Source of the DNA: Methanospirillum sp.
GTDB taxonomy: Archaea > Halobacteriota > Methanomicrobia > Methanomicrobiales > Methanospirillaceae
Direction: 5' to 3'
DNA length: 5,906 bases
Assembly (NCBI GenBank): GCA_028679485.1
Contig: JAJRBL010000246.1
Span: forward strand, 1 to 5,906
Positions 1 through 5,906 of this stretch are shown here, in pieces (within the stretch, counting starts at the first letter, position 1; the number at the start of each line of letters is the position of its first letter). The notes beneath the pieces are model-generated. The model searched no databases. It was not told the origin of the DNA and worked only from the letters and a program-made list of their open reading frames with translations. Both the position numbers and the translations under genes were made by a program.

Positions 1-119
1 AGTCAGTATACTCTGAACTCTTTTTCCTGGACTTAAACTGGGGACATATCAGAAAAATAGATTTAATCCGTGCATTCAGGGATTACCAGTCGAGAAACCG
101 GCGATTCGGAGCCTGATTC
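1..119. other. Intergenic stretch after uppS
   Basis: Apart from the possible terminator at 53-85, I see no gene, RNA gene or repeat here. A TTTTT at 21-25 on the plus strand could end a converging gene lying outside the window, but nothing else supports this. Confidence 0.5.
53..85 (-). terminator. Hairpin plus oligo-T, possible terminator of the radical SAM/uppS operon
   Basis: On the minus strand a 6-base stem (TAATCC at 85-80 pairing with GGATTA at 69-64, 10-base loop) is followed after six bases by TTTTT (57-53). It starts about 35 bases past the uppS stop. The stem is short and AT-rich, so the T run may be the working part. Confidence 0.4.
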
Positions 120-896
120 TCAGCAGGGCATTTCCCGTTTCATCTCATGTCTTTCCGAATATACCCTGATAGCACGAAGCATATCCAATTTACGGAACAT
201 CGGCCAGTATGGTGCACAAAAATATACTGCAGATTCATGCCCGTTTGCAAGCCATGGGAGGAAGTTTGATGTACGGCATTCATTCCCGGTTCTGATGATG
301 AGGTCCACGGGAGGAAGCGTTACCTTTTTTCCGTACAGGTTATCTTCGAAGAGATCGGGAGTGATATCATCCGGGGATATCTTCTCATTCCTGACATTCT
401 CCAGGATTTTAGCGGTTGCCCGAAGCATTTCGTTTCTTCCGCCGTATGCGAGTGCCATGTTGAGATAGAAATTGTCATAATGTGCCGTTGCTGCTTCTGC
501 CTGTTCCACTGCACACCGGAGATCCTCAGGAAGAAGATCCCGATCGCCAATAATCTGGATTCTGATACCATACCGGTGAATTCGTTCATCGATACTTATC
601 CTACTCAGTTTCTCCTTGAACAGAGCGAAGAGATTCTGGATCTCCTCGTCCGAGCGGTTAAAATTCTCTGTCGAGAAGGTATACAGAGTAATATGCCGGA
701 TTCCGAGCATCTGTGCCCATTCAAGAACATCTTCTGTCCGGTCTGCACCGGCACGATGCCCGGAGGAGGTGGCGATTCCCTTTTTTTTCGCAAATCTCCG
801 GTTTCCATCCTGTATTATGGCAATATGCCGGGGAATATGCTTGCACTCCCTTACAAGGTAATACTCATACACCCGCTCTATCAACTGCCGGATCAT
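120..896 (-). CDS. uppS: Archaeal cis-prenyltransferase (polyprenyl diphosphate synthase, UppS family)
   Basis: This 258-residue protein is a full-length member of the UPP synthase family. It adds isopentenyl diphosphate units in cis to an allylic diphosphate, making the long polyprenyl (dolichol-type) lipid that carries sugars for archaeal glycosylation. Family motifs run in order: HIAIIQDGNRRFAKKKG (24-40, with Asp30 expected to bind Mg-diphosphate), GHRAG (46-50), TLYTFSTENFNRS (70-82), NMALAYGGRNEM, and RTGNECRTSNF (202-212, Arg/Ser contacts to the isopentenyl diphosphate). Bacterial enzymes read MDGNGRWA at the first motif; QDGNRR is the archaeal form as I recall it. The ATG overlaps the radical SAM stop (ATGA) and has a strong GGAGGT. 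Product chain length and starter substrate cannot be read from sequence. The enzyme is soluble or membrane-associated; no signal peptide or membrane segment is seen. Confidence 0.93.
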   Translation of the reverse strand: MIRQLIERVYEYYLVRECKHIPRHIAIIQDGNRRFAKKKGIATSSGHRAGADRTEDVLEWAQMLGIRHITLYTFSTENFNRSDEEIQNLFALFKEKLSRISIDERIHRYGIRIQIIGDRDLLPEDLRCAVEQAEAATAHYDNFYLNMALAYGGRNEMLRATAKILENVRNEKISPDDITPDLFEDNLYGKKVTLPPVDLIIRTGNECRTSNFLPWLANGHESAVYFCAPYWPMFRKLDMLRAIRVYSERHEMKREMPC

Positions 897-1906
897 ACCG
901 GGGTTACCTCCAGTATAATTCCGCCATCAGGGTAGCGTTCGATGAAATAAGCTTTGCCCTCAATATCTCCGGTGATCTGGTCGAGGATCCACCATGCTGT
1001 CTCGATACGGTCATTAAAACGGGCATATAATTCTTCATCAGGATCCCCGGGAAGCTCTGCTGATTTACCATCACATTCCCAGACGCCATAAATGATTGTG
1101 CCATCCTCTGTTATCTCATCAAATCTTCTTGCAGTGTTTTCTGCAATCCGTAACAGACGCATCCTGAGCTGAACACGATCCTTGAAATCCGATGAACACC
1201 AGTGGACTTTCGGATGAACCGTAAAGTCACGGACATTTTCCCATCCGCCCAGAACTGCATTCGAAACATCGCCGCGAAACCGGTGTCCTCTTCTTCGCAT
1301 CTCATCTGCGTTTGAATCACCCCATTCAAGCTCGTTTATGTTGACAAAATCGATGTAGGGAAGAACTTTTTCCAGAACACTGATCCCGGGAAGTGAGGGG
1401 ACTTCTATTCCCACCTCAAACCCGGTTTTTTTTGCAGTGACCATACTTGAAAAGAAAGGGGTTTCTTCGAGATTTTCCCAGATTTCATGGGGAGGATGAT
1501 ACCTGATCTCGTCAACGAGACCTTTCACCGAGTCCAGAACAGAGGAATCAGGAGCCAACGCAGTATATAGATGAATCTGGTGTTCTGATCCGAACTCTTT
1601 TTTGAGTGCTCCCGCATACTCCCTGAGCCGATCAGGAAAAAGGAACGGTTCTCCCCCGGTTATCCCGGTTCCAAGTGCGGACATACGCCTGGCTATCGAG
1701 ATCATCTCCTCTGGAGAGGATATCTGGTGCTCATTTGCATATATCACATCCCGGTTCTTTCGTTCCCTTGAGAGGGGACAGTACCAGCAATCGCGGTGGC
1801 ACATACCGGTGAGGAAAAGAACTAATTTCGCTCCTTCGTAGCAGAGCCTGCAACCAGAACTCAGTCTACTATGAGGAGGAATATCATCAGAACTAATATC
1901 ATCCAT
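893..1906 (-). CDS. Radical SAM protein, COG2108-like (related to pyruvate formate-lyase activating enzymes), function unknown
   Basis: This 337-residue protein has the radical SAM cluster motif C36-x3-C40-x2-C43 (MCHRDCWYC) and the SAM-binding TGGEP at 83-87, so it should bind a 4Fe-4S cluster and cleave S-adenosylmethionine reductively. Two cysteines just before the core (C19 and C22, GCRLC) and C237 in HWCSSDFKD are further possible metal ligands. Such an N-terminal CxxC and the later Cys-x5-Lys-Asp region resemble the archaeal family related to pyruvate formate-lyase activating enzymes (COG2108), whose substrate I do not know. There is no evident glycyl radical partner in the window. The ATG is preceded by a TATA box at the right distance and no ribosome binding site, which suggests a leaderless first gene. 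Its TGA overlaps the uppS ATG by ATGA, so the two proteins are probably made together. Link to lipid or envelope chemistry is speculation from that pairing. Confidence 0.88.
   Translation of the reverse strand: MDDISSDDIPPHSRLSSGCRLCYEGAKLVLFLTGMCHRDCWYCPLSRERKNRDVIYANEHQISSPEEMISIARRMSALGTGITGGEPFLFPDRLREYAGALKKEFGSEHQIHLYTALAPDSSVLDSVKGLVDEIRYHPPHEIWENLEETPFFSSMVTAKKTGFEVGIEVPSLPGISVLEKVLPYIDFVNINELEWGDSNADEMRRRGHRFRGDVSNAVLGGWENVRDFTVHPKVHWCSSDFKDRVQLRMRLLRIAENTARRFDEITEDGTIIYGVWECDGKSAELPGDPDEELYARFNDRIETAWWILDQITGDIEGKAYFIERYPDGGIILEVTPV
904..911 (-). promoter_or_regulatory. Ribosome binding site of the cis-prenyltransferase gene
   Basis: GGAGGTAA on the minus strand, inside the end of the radical SAM gene. 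The GGAGGT core ends 9 bases before the ATG at 896. It is a near-perfect match to the archaeal anti-Shine-Dalgarno and confirms this start. Confidence 0.65.
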
Positions 1907-1927
1907 TGCGAATCAGATAATTACCAT

Positions 1928-1935
1928 CTATATAG
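1928..1935 (-). promoter_or_regulatory. Archaeal TATA-box promoter of the radical SAM/uppS operon, probably leaderless
   Basis: CTATATAG is centred about 26 bases upstream of the ATG at 1906, the usual distance from an archaeal TATA box to the transcription start. No Shine-Dalgarno motif precedes that ATG (the upstream bases read TGATTCGCA). Both facts point to transcription starting at or within a few bases of the start codon, giving a leaderless message. The upstream BRE is not clear. Confidence 0.55.
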
Positions 1936-1954
1936 ACTCAATAGGGATAAATAG

Positions 1955-1964
1955 TATCCGGATA
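1955..1964. other. Perfect 10-base palindrome upstream of the radical SAM promoter
   Basis: TATCCGGATA is a perfect inverted repeat about 20 bases upstream of the TATA box and just past the T6 tract. It could be half of a regulator site or part of the terminator region. Chance is also possible at this length. Confidence 0.25.
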
Positions 1965-1966
1965 TC

Positions 1967-1974
1967 AAAAAAGA
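1967..1974 (-). terminator. Oligo-T terminator after the glutamate synthase operon
   Basis: On the minus strand the TAA stop is followed directly by TCTTTTTT (six T at 1972-1967). Runs of T without a strong hairpin are the usual archaeal intrinsic termination signal. A new promoter begins within 40 bases, which supports a transcript end here. Confidence 0.55.
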
Positions 1975-2988
1975 TTACCGGGATAATTTCTTTTGCGCAA
2001 GACGGGTTATCGCGTCTGTATTAATCTCGTCAGTCAGTTCAATTTTTTCTGACTGCACTGCATTCTGGACAAACCGTGAACCTTCTCTGGTCCGTATGAT
2101 AAGAGTTGTCCAACCGTCCGGCGTTCCGACGCTTCCCGCTGAGAGATCCGATTGCAGGGCGGAAAAATCGGTGCAGGTATGGCATCCCGTCCTGATAGCA
2201 GGTTCTATCTCTTTCAGGGGAAGAGAGGTCATGGTTCCGTCGCCCAGAGTTAGTTCAAGTTTACCCTTCACATCCATCTTGACAATCTCATAGGAGGCGA
2301 TTTTCTTCTGCTGCCGGAGTATCTCGTCCATCAGGGGATAATAATTAAAGCTCTCCGTGCAGAACAATCCCACAACAAGACGGATTGCTTTTCCGAATGG
2401 TTTTACCAGGTCATGGGATGATTCTTTCATCAGATGTGCTGCCTGAACAACGCAGGGTGTTCCGATGATGGCAAGACGTGACAATTTCTTATCGATAACC
2501 GCTGTTTTCAGGGATTTCAGAACCGGGACACTCCAGTTATACCTGCTTCCGGCATGCTCGAGCATCTCGCCCGCACTGGTGATGAGGAGGGAAAACGGGC
2601 GATGGGTCCATCGATCCTCTGAAACCGTGATTACACCGTCGATCATCCCTAATGCGAATGCATCGGCAAGGATCGCAGTAACGGCTCCGCCACTCTGGCG
2701 ATGGGCAATTTCCGTGGTTGCCCGTGCACCGGAGATACTCAGGTACGTTCCGAGGAGTTCTTTCTGACTGGGCCTGGTTCTCGGACAGACTTCATAACAG
2801 GCACCACAGGGAACCTTATCATTCTCCTGTTTGCAGTATCCTGCAGTATCCGGATGGGAGATTCCGGGTTCGTCAGAAAAATACAGGGAATCTGCAGGAC
2901 ATACAGCCACACATGCACCACAACCGCTGCATGTGCCTTCATCCCATACTTCATCCTTAAGCGAGGTAAAGGTCTTTTTTTGCTCCAT
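1975..2988 (-). CDS. F420 hydrogenase/dehydrogenase beta-subunit family protein (FrhB/FdhB-like), linked to glutamate synthase
   Basis: This 337-residue protein belongs to the FrhB/FdhB/FpoF family, flavin and iron-sulfur proteins that exchange electrons with coenzyme F420. The N-terminus carries C20-x2-C23-x2-C26-x3-C30-P and then C52-x8-C61-x2-C64-x3-C68-P, enough for two 4Fe-4S clusters. The FrhB N- and C-domain signatures follow: RQSGGAVTAIL, IGTPCVVQAAHLM, VGLFCTESFNYYPL, GCHTCTDFSALQSDLSAGSVG. The ATG at 2988 is chosen over 3030 because of a well-placed Shine-Dalgarno. It is the last gene of the glutamate synthase operon, and no NAD(P)H-oxidising GltD-type small subunit is seen. The likely role is therefore to oxidise F420H2 and feed electrons to the ferredoxin domain of the synthase subunit. 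The family assignment is firm. The partner and electron direction are inferred from position. The gene ends with TAA followed at once by a T6 tract. Confidence 0.9.
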   Translation of the reverse strand: MEQKKTFTSLKDEVWDEGTCSGCGACVAVCPADSLYFSDEPGISHPDTAGYCKQENDKVPCGACYEVCPRTRPSQKELLGTYLSISGARATTEIAHRQSGGAVTAILADAFALGMIDGVITVSEDRWTHRPFSLLITSAGEMLEHAGSRYNWSVPVLKSLKTAVIDKKLSRLAIIGTPCVVQAAHLMKESSHDLVKPFGKAIRLVVGLFCTESFNYYPLMDEILRQQKKIASYEIVKMDVKGKLELTLGDGTMTSLPLKEIEPAIRTGCHTCTDFSALQSDLSAGSVGTPDGWTTLIIRTREGSRFVQNAVQSEKIELTDEINTDAITRLAQKKLSR

Positions 2989-2992
2989 TTCA

Positions 2993-3000
2993 TCACTCCC
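2993..3000 (-). promoter_or_regulatory. Ribosome binding site deciding the start of the FrhB-like gene
   Basis: GGGAGTGA on the minus strand contains the stop codon of the GXGXG gene. The GGAG core lies 7 bases before the ATG at 2988. It favours that ATG over an in-frame ATG at 3030 that would overlap the upstream gene by 38 bases and add a 14-residue, Pro/Gly-rich leader unlike the family's N-terminus. Confidence 0.65.
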
Positions 3001-3733
3001 AGGTATATTTCCCGGCAAATGGCCTGGCACTGACCGGGGCTATCCGGGTATATGAGGAGGCAAGCAGGTGAGAAGGATCCATCCCGAATTTTTTTGCAAA
3101 TTCCAGGATATAAGGAGTTATTCTTTCGATCTCTTCCGGTGTGGCAGCCCTGGCACTGCTCCCTACCCCGAGCGTCCAATCCTCAACAGTCCCACGAATA
3201 AAAATCTCGCCCCCGTGAATCCCGCTGGCAAGGCCCATCTCTGCATAGGGATTATCATCATTCAGCCTGAACATGATAGCAAGTCCTCCGGCCATGAATT
3301 CACCAAGGAATGCTCTCGCGGTGCCTCCGATGACCAGGACCGGCCGCTTGTCCAGGTACTGTTTCATATGGATCCCTCCCCTGTAGCCGATATCATCACG
3401 GACAAAAACGGTTCCACCCCGCATACTGTGAGCGGTAGCATCTCCGCTACTCCCATGAATGATGATGGTTCCTTCATCCATGGTATTGCCGGGTGCATGA
3501 TCCGTGTTTCCAAACACCTCGATAGTAGGACCCATCATGAACATACCAAGATCTCCGCCGGGTACACCATGAACAATAATCCTGACATTTCCGGTAAGGC
3601 CGTCACCGATAAACCGCTGACCCATGATGTTATCCAGGATAATCTCAGAGGCACCATCGCGGACTGCCTGACGTATTCGTTTATTGAGAGGGGTATAATG
3701 CATCTTTTCGGCATTAATCGTAACTGCGGTCAT
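2993..3733 (-). CDS. Glutamate synthase GXGXG-domain subunit
   Basis: This 246-residue protein matches the GXGXG domain found at the C-terminus of the GltB large subunit, here a separate polypeptide as in archaeal split glutamate synthases and in MgsB/GlxC. Glycine-rich right-handed beta-helix turns repeat through the centre (for example GDGLTGNVRIIVHG, GGDLGMFMMG, GTIIIHGSSGD, MRGGTVFVRDDIGYRGG, VIGGTARAFLGEFMAGG). The domain has no catalytic residues. In GltB it is structural and helps hold the amidotransferase and FMN barrel together. The chosen ATG lies one base after the synthase stop (TGA-C-ATG) with AGGTG six bases upstream. A GTG three codons earlier (3742) would give 249 residues and a small overlap. 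The C-terminal 45 or so residues, after GVGSSARAATPEEIERI, look helical and follow the helix repeats. The gene is intact although its presumed partner is broken, and its stop lies within the ribosome binding site of the next gene. Confidence 0.92.
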   Translation of the reverse strand: MTAVTINAEKMHYTPLNKRIRQAVRDGASEIILDNIMGQRFIGDGLTGNVRIIVHGVPGGDLGMFMMGPTIEVFGNTDHAPGNTMDEGTIIIHGSSGDATAHSMRGGTVFVRDDIGYRGGIHMKQYLDKRPVLVIGGTARAFLGEFMAGGLAIMFRLNDDNPYAEMGLASGIHGGEIFIRGTVEDWTLGVGSSARAATPEEIERITPYILEFAKKFGMDPSHLLASSYTRIAPVSARPFAGKYTWE

Positions 3734-3739
3734 GTCAGG

Positions 3740-3744
3740 CACCT
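3740..3744 (-). promoter_or_regulatory. Ribosome binding site deciding the start of the GXGXG subunit gene
   Basis: AGGTG on the minus strand ends 6 bases before the ATG at 3733. The alternative GTG start at 3742 is itself part of this motif and has no upstream Shine-Dalgarno match, so the ATG (protein beginning MTAVTINAEK) is preferred. Confidence 0.5.
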
Positions 3745-4115
3745 ACTGCATTTATATCAAGAACATCCAGCATCGTCTGATCCAGCATGTATCCACGTAA
3801 CCGGTCCCGGTTTCCCCGTAGTGACTCGATGCTGTTAATCCCTGCTGCACCCATCAGTTCTGCAAGTTCGAATGTCCATGCCTTGATCAGATTTTTTACA
3901 TTCTGCGATGCTTCATCCGGATTTAACCTGGAGACCAGTTCAGGTTTCTGGGTTGCAATTCCCCATGAACAGACACCCCGGTAACAGGTACCGCAGACCC
4001 GGCAGCCCATCGCTACAAGGGCTGCCGTACCTATGTACACGGCATCTGCACCAAGACAGATCACCTTGGCAATATCTGCACTCTGTCTGATTCCCCCTGA
4101 TGCGATGATCGATAC

Positions 4116-4130
4116 CTAGTTGCGTATTCA
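4116..4130 (-). other. Pair of in-frame stop codons (TGA and TAG) in the synthase gene
   Basis: On the minus strand, TGA (4130-4128) and TAG (4118-4116) are in frame with the synthase gene and separated by ATA CGC AAC. The upstream and downstream halves are in the same frame (5246 to 4064 is exactly 394 codons), so no insertion or deletion is involved. The surrounding protein reads LRVQ-stop-IRN-stop-VSIIASGG, where I recall family members having Gly at the first stop and a polar residue such as Gln or Glu at the second. Confidence 0.93.
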
Positions 4131-5242
4131 CTGTACCCGGAGTTTTGCATCTACCGCTGCAACTGCTGCCTCTATCGGAAGACCGACATGATCCCGAAAA
4201 ACCGTGGGAGCCGCACCGGTTCCTCCTCTGAAACCGTCAATAACCACGGCATCTGCACCCGAACGGGCTATCCCTGCTGCGATTGCCCCCACATTGTGCA
4301 CGGCAGCAATTTTAACAAATACCGGTTTTTTCCATTCGGTAGCTTCTTTCAGACTCAAAACCAGTTGTTTCAGGTCTTCTATCGAGTATATGTCATGGTG
4401 AGGTGCCGGGCTGATTGCATCACTCCCCTCCGGAATCATCCTCGTGCAGGATACATCGGCACAGACCTTTTCCCCGGGAAGATGTCCTCCTAATCCGGGT
4501 TTTGCACCCTGGCCAATCTTGATCTCTATTGCTGCCCCCCGGTTCAGGTAATTCACATCCACTCCAAACCTGCCTGATGCCACCTGTACAATCATGTTGT
4601 TCTGATACGGATAGAGGGTCTCGTGCAGCCCTCCTTCTCCGGTTCCCATGTAGGTTCCAATATCAGAGACTGCCCGGGCCATTGCGGTTTGAGCGTTAAG
4701 GGAGATGGCACCGTAACTCATATGCCCGATCATAATCGGTGTCTCGAGCTTGAGATTCGGGGCCAGTTCGGTTACGAGACTGGTATCACCTGCCGGAGTC
4801 TGCGAAAATTCCAACTGCCGGGGTTTTTTTCCGATATAAGTCCGGAGTTCCATCGGTTCACGAAGCGGATCTATCGACGGGTTCGTGACCTGGCATGCAT
4901 CCAGAACAAGTCTATCGAAGATGATGGGATACTCGGATGCATTTCCCATGCCACCCAGGAGTATCTTTCCGCTCTCGGCCTGTTTGAAGATATTCTCCCG
5001 TATTTGGGCTGTCCAAACCGGATGGGAACGATAATCACATGGTCTCTCCCGGATAAGGATAGCATCCCGGGGACACTGGGATATACAGCGGTGACAGGCC
5101 ACGCAGTTTCTTGAATTTATGATAATCCTGTCTTTTTCAGGCCGGTATACACCATAAGAGCAGTTATCGACACATCTCTCACAGAGCATGCACTGGTTTG
5201 TGTTTATTGAAACCTGAAACCTGGTCGGACGCGAGCCGATGA

Positions 5243-5906
5243 TCATGCCACCGTCCTCCCGACGATCGGGTGTCCTGCCTTTGGCATGGATATCTGGTGG
5301 ATGGCTGGATCCATTGTTCGTATTGCAGCCTCCTCACTTGAGATATAAAGCCGGTTGTCATGCTCCCCTACAACCAGGGGCCTGAGTTTTATCCGGTCTG
5401 AAAAACCGACAATAGAGTCAGGTGATGCAACGGCTATGGCAAAAGGGCCGTTCATCATGGCAGAACCATAAGTAAGCCGGAGAGCAGTAGCCAGAGTCTG
5501 TTCATTCTCGGGCATCCGTTCAATCTCATCCCAGAACGGGGGGGCGAGTGCCTGGACCGTAAGCTCTTTTGTCAGTCCATGACGACGGATAAGAAGATCC
5601 ATCAGGTATGCTACGACCTCGGTATCGGTGTACATGGTACAATCATACCCAAAACTCTCGATGTATCGCCGGTTTGTTCCATATGAAGTTATCTCTCCAT
5701 TATGGACGACGCTCCAGTTCAGCAGGTTAAAGGGGTGCGCTCCTCCCCACCAGCCGGGAGTATTTGTCGGATACCGGTTATGGGCAAGCCAGAGGTATCC
5801 CTCATAATTTTCAACCCGGTAAAAATCAGCAACCTCTTCAGGCCATCCTGATGCCTTGAAGACTCCGATGTTCTTTCCTGATGAAAAGATAAGAGCTCCC
5901 TTGACA
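5243..5906 (-). CDS. Glutamate synthase, glutamine amidotransferase subunit (class II GATase), 5' end outside window
   Basis: This is the C-terminal 220 residues of a class II (Ntn-type) glutamine amidotransferase, the subunit that hydrolyses glutamine and supplies ammonia to glutamate synthase. The frame stays open from the TGA stop to the window edge (last complete codon ends at 5905), so the start and the expected N-terminal catalytic Cys are not visible. Counting from the edge, the family motifs are HNRYPTN (about 42-48, substrate-binding Arg), GWWGGAHPF (51-59), VVHNGEI (66-72, the Asn-Gly of the oxyanion hole) and TDTE (93-96, Asp that binds the glutamine amino group). An internal Met at 5635 lies in the middle of this domain and is not the start. 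The stop overlaps the next start as ATGA, so translation is probably coupled. The context of synthase, GXGXG and FrhB-like genes marks it as the GATase part of an archaeal split GltB. The same split layout occurs in N-methylglutamate synthase (MgsABC), so the exact product is inferred from context. Confidence 0.92.
   Translation of the reverse strand, partial: VKGALIFSSGKNIGVFKASGWPEEVADFYRVENYEGYLWLAHNRYPTNTPGWWGGAHPFNLLNWSVVHNGEITSYGTNRRYIESFGYDCTMYTDTEVVAYLMDLLIRRHGLTKELTVQALAPPFWDEIERMPENEQTLATALRLTYGSAMMNGPFAIAVASPDSIVGFSDRIKLRPLVVGEHDNRLYISSEEAAIRTMDPAIHQISMPKAGHPIVGRTVA
5247..5260 (-). promoter_or_regulatory. Ribosome binding site of the synthase (FMN) subunit gene
   Basis: On the minus strand, GGGAGG (5260-5255) lies 8 bases before the ATG at 5246. 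It is inside the end of the amidotransferase gene. It supports the ATG that overlaps the upstream stop as ATGA. Confidence 0.6.

Larger units (their letters stand above)
3735..5246 (-). pseudogene. Glutamate synthase FMN/Fe-S subunit, interrupted by two in-frame stops
   Basis: Read through, this is a 503-codon gene of normal length for the archaeal synthase subunit, which reduces 2-iminoglutarate to glutamate on FMN. Residues 19-29 (C-x2-C-x2-C-x3-C) and 48-58 (NCVACHRCISQCP) form a two-cluster ferredoxin domain. The FMN barrel follows, with GHMSYGAIS, GTGEGG, KIGQGAKPGLGGHLPG, SPAPHHDIYSIEDL, VFVKIAAVHNVG and DGFRGGTGAAP. Codon 373 is TGA and codon 377 is TAG. The same frame then resumes with VSIIASGGIRQSADIAKVICLGADAVYIGTAAL-type family sequence (shown here only as consecutive motifs: IIASGGIRQS, then GADAVYIGTAAL) and the cluster motif C415-x5-C421-x4-C426 (3Fe-4S in GltB), with an extra Cys at 418. 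The stop at 4130 leaves 372 residues (4128-5246) lacking the end of the barrel and the cluster. The tail has only a GTG at 4064 with no ribosome binding site, so restart is unlikely. Single substitutions (GGA to TGA; CAG or GAG to TAG) would explain both stops. A sequence error remains possible. Confidence 0.85.

Noticed and set aside
3068..3838. Long plus-strand open frame of 256 codons opposite the GXGXG gene
   Set aside because: Its sequence shows no family pattern, it has no promoter or ribosome binding site that I can see, and the minus strand carries a clearly conserved protein. It is an antisense shadow.
3735..4064. Separate small gene starting at the GTG at 4064
   Set aside because: It begins inside a conserved barrel segment (ICLGADAVYIG), lacks a ribosome binding site, and is in frame with the upstream part. 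It is the tail of the broken synthase gene.
4111..4127. Weak inverted repeat (ATAC/GTAT) around the two stops, as a possible insertion scar or recoding hairpin
   Set aside because: Only four base pairs match, there is no target duplication, and the frame and codon count are kept, so no insertion is needed.
4116..4130. Pyrrolysine (TAG) or selenocysteine (TGA) decoding in the synthase gene
   Set aside because: Both stops would need recoding at once, within three codons, at positions where the family as I recall it has Gly and a polar residue, not a catalytic Lys or Cys. TGA is the normal stop for several genes here, and I see no clear selenocysteine-insertion hairpin. Simple substitution or error explains it better.
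4623..5114. Plus-strand open frame of 163 codons opposite the synthase gene
   Set aside because: It is antisense to well-conserved ferredoxin and FMN-barrel coding sequence and has no recognisable motif of its own.
5243..5635. A 130-residue gene starting at the ATG at 5635
   Set aside because: The frame continues upstream to the window edge with clear amidotransferase motifs (HNRYPTN, VVHNGEI), so this Met is internal.
1..5906. Mobile element, CRISPR array, tRNA or phage defence system
   Set aside because: I saw no transposase or integrase motifs, no regularly spaced repeats, no tRNA-like fold and no defence gene families; the window is packed with metabolic genes.

Overview
The window looks like chromosomal DNA of a methanogenic euryarchaeon, most likely of the Methanomicrobiales type. 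This rests on an F420 hydrogenase/dehydrogenase beta-subunit homologue inside an archaeal split glutamate synthase operon, an archaeal-style cis-prenyltransferase (QDGNRRFA motif), a COG2108-like radical SAM protein, GGAGGT-type ribosome binding sites, a TATA-box promoter with an apparently leaderless start, and oligo-T terminators. The genus cannot be fixed from this sequence.

All six genes lie on the minus strand, so transcription runs from high to low coordinates, in two units. Unit 1 (5906 to about 1967) is a split, probably F420H2-linked glutamate synthase operon. It holds a class II glutamine amidotransferase subunit (5' end outside the window), the FMN/Fe-S synthase subunit, a GXGXG-domain subunit and an FrhB-like F420-oxidising subunit. 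The genes overlap or nearly touch, and the unit ends in a T6 terminator. Unit 2 (1906 to 120) starts from its own TATA box and encodes a radical SAM protein whose stop overlaps the start of a cis-prenyltransferase (uppS-like). A hairpin plus T5 tract follows. The last 119 bases of the minus-strand direction (1-119) hold no gene that I can support.

Proposed working of unit 1 (inference): the FrhB-like protein oxidises F420H2 and passes electrons through its Fe-S clusters to the two ferredoxin clusters of the synthase subunit. The amidotransferase releases ammonia from glutamine, and the FMN/3Fe-4S barrel reduces 2-iminoglutarate to glutamate.

The most striking observation is that the synthase gene (3735-5246) is broken by two in-frame stop codons, TGA and TAG, only three codons apart (4116-4130). 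There is no frameshift, and the reading frame continues perfectly on both sides. The other window genes are intact. The stops fall just before a conserved FMN-binding strand and cut off the cluster-binding cysteines. This is either a very recent pseudogene, a local sequence error, or (least likely) recoding. I found no mobile element, CRISPR array, RNA gene or evidently new multi-gene system.
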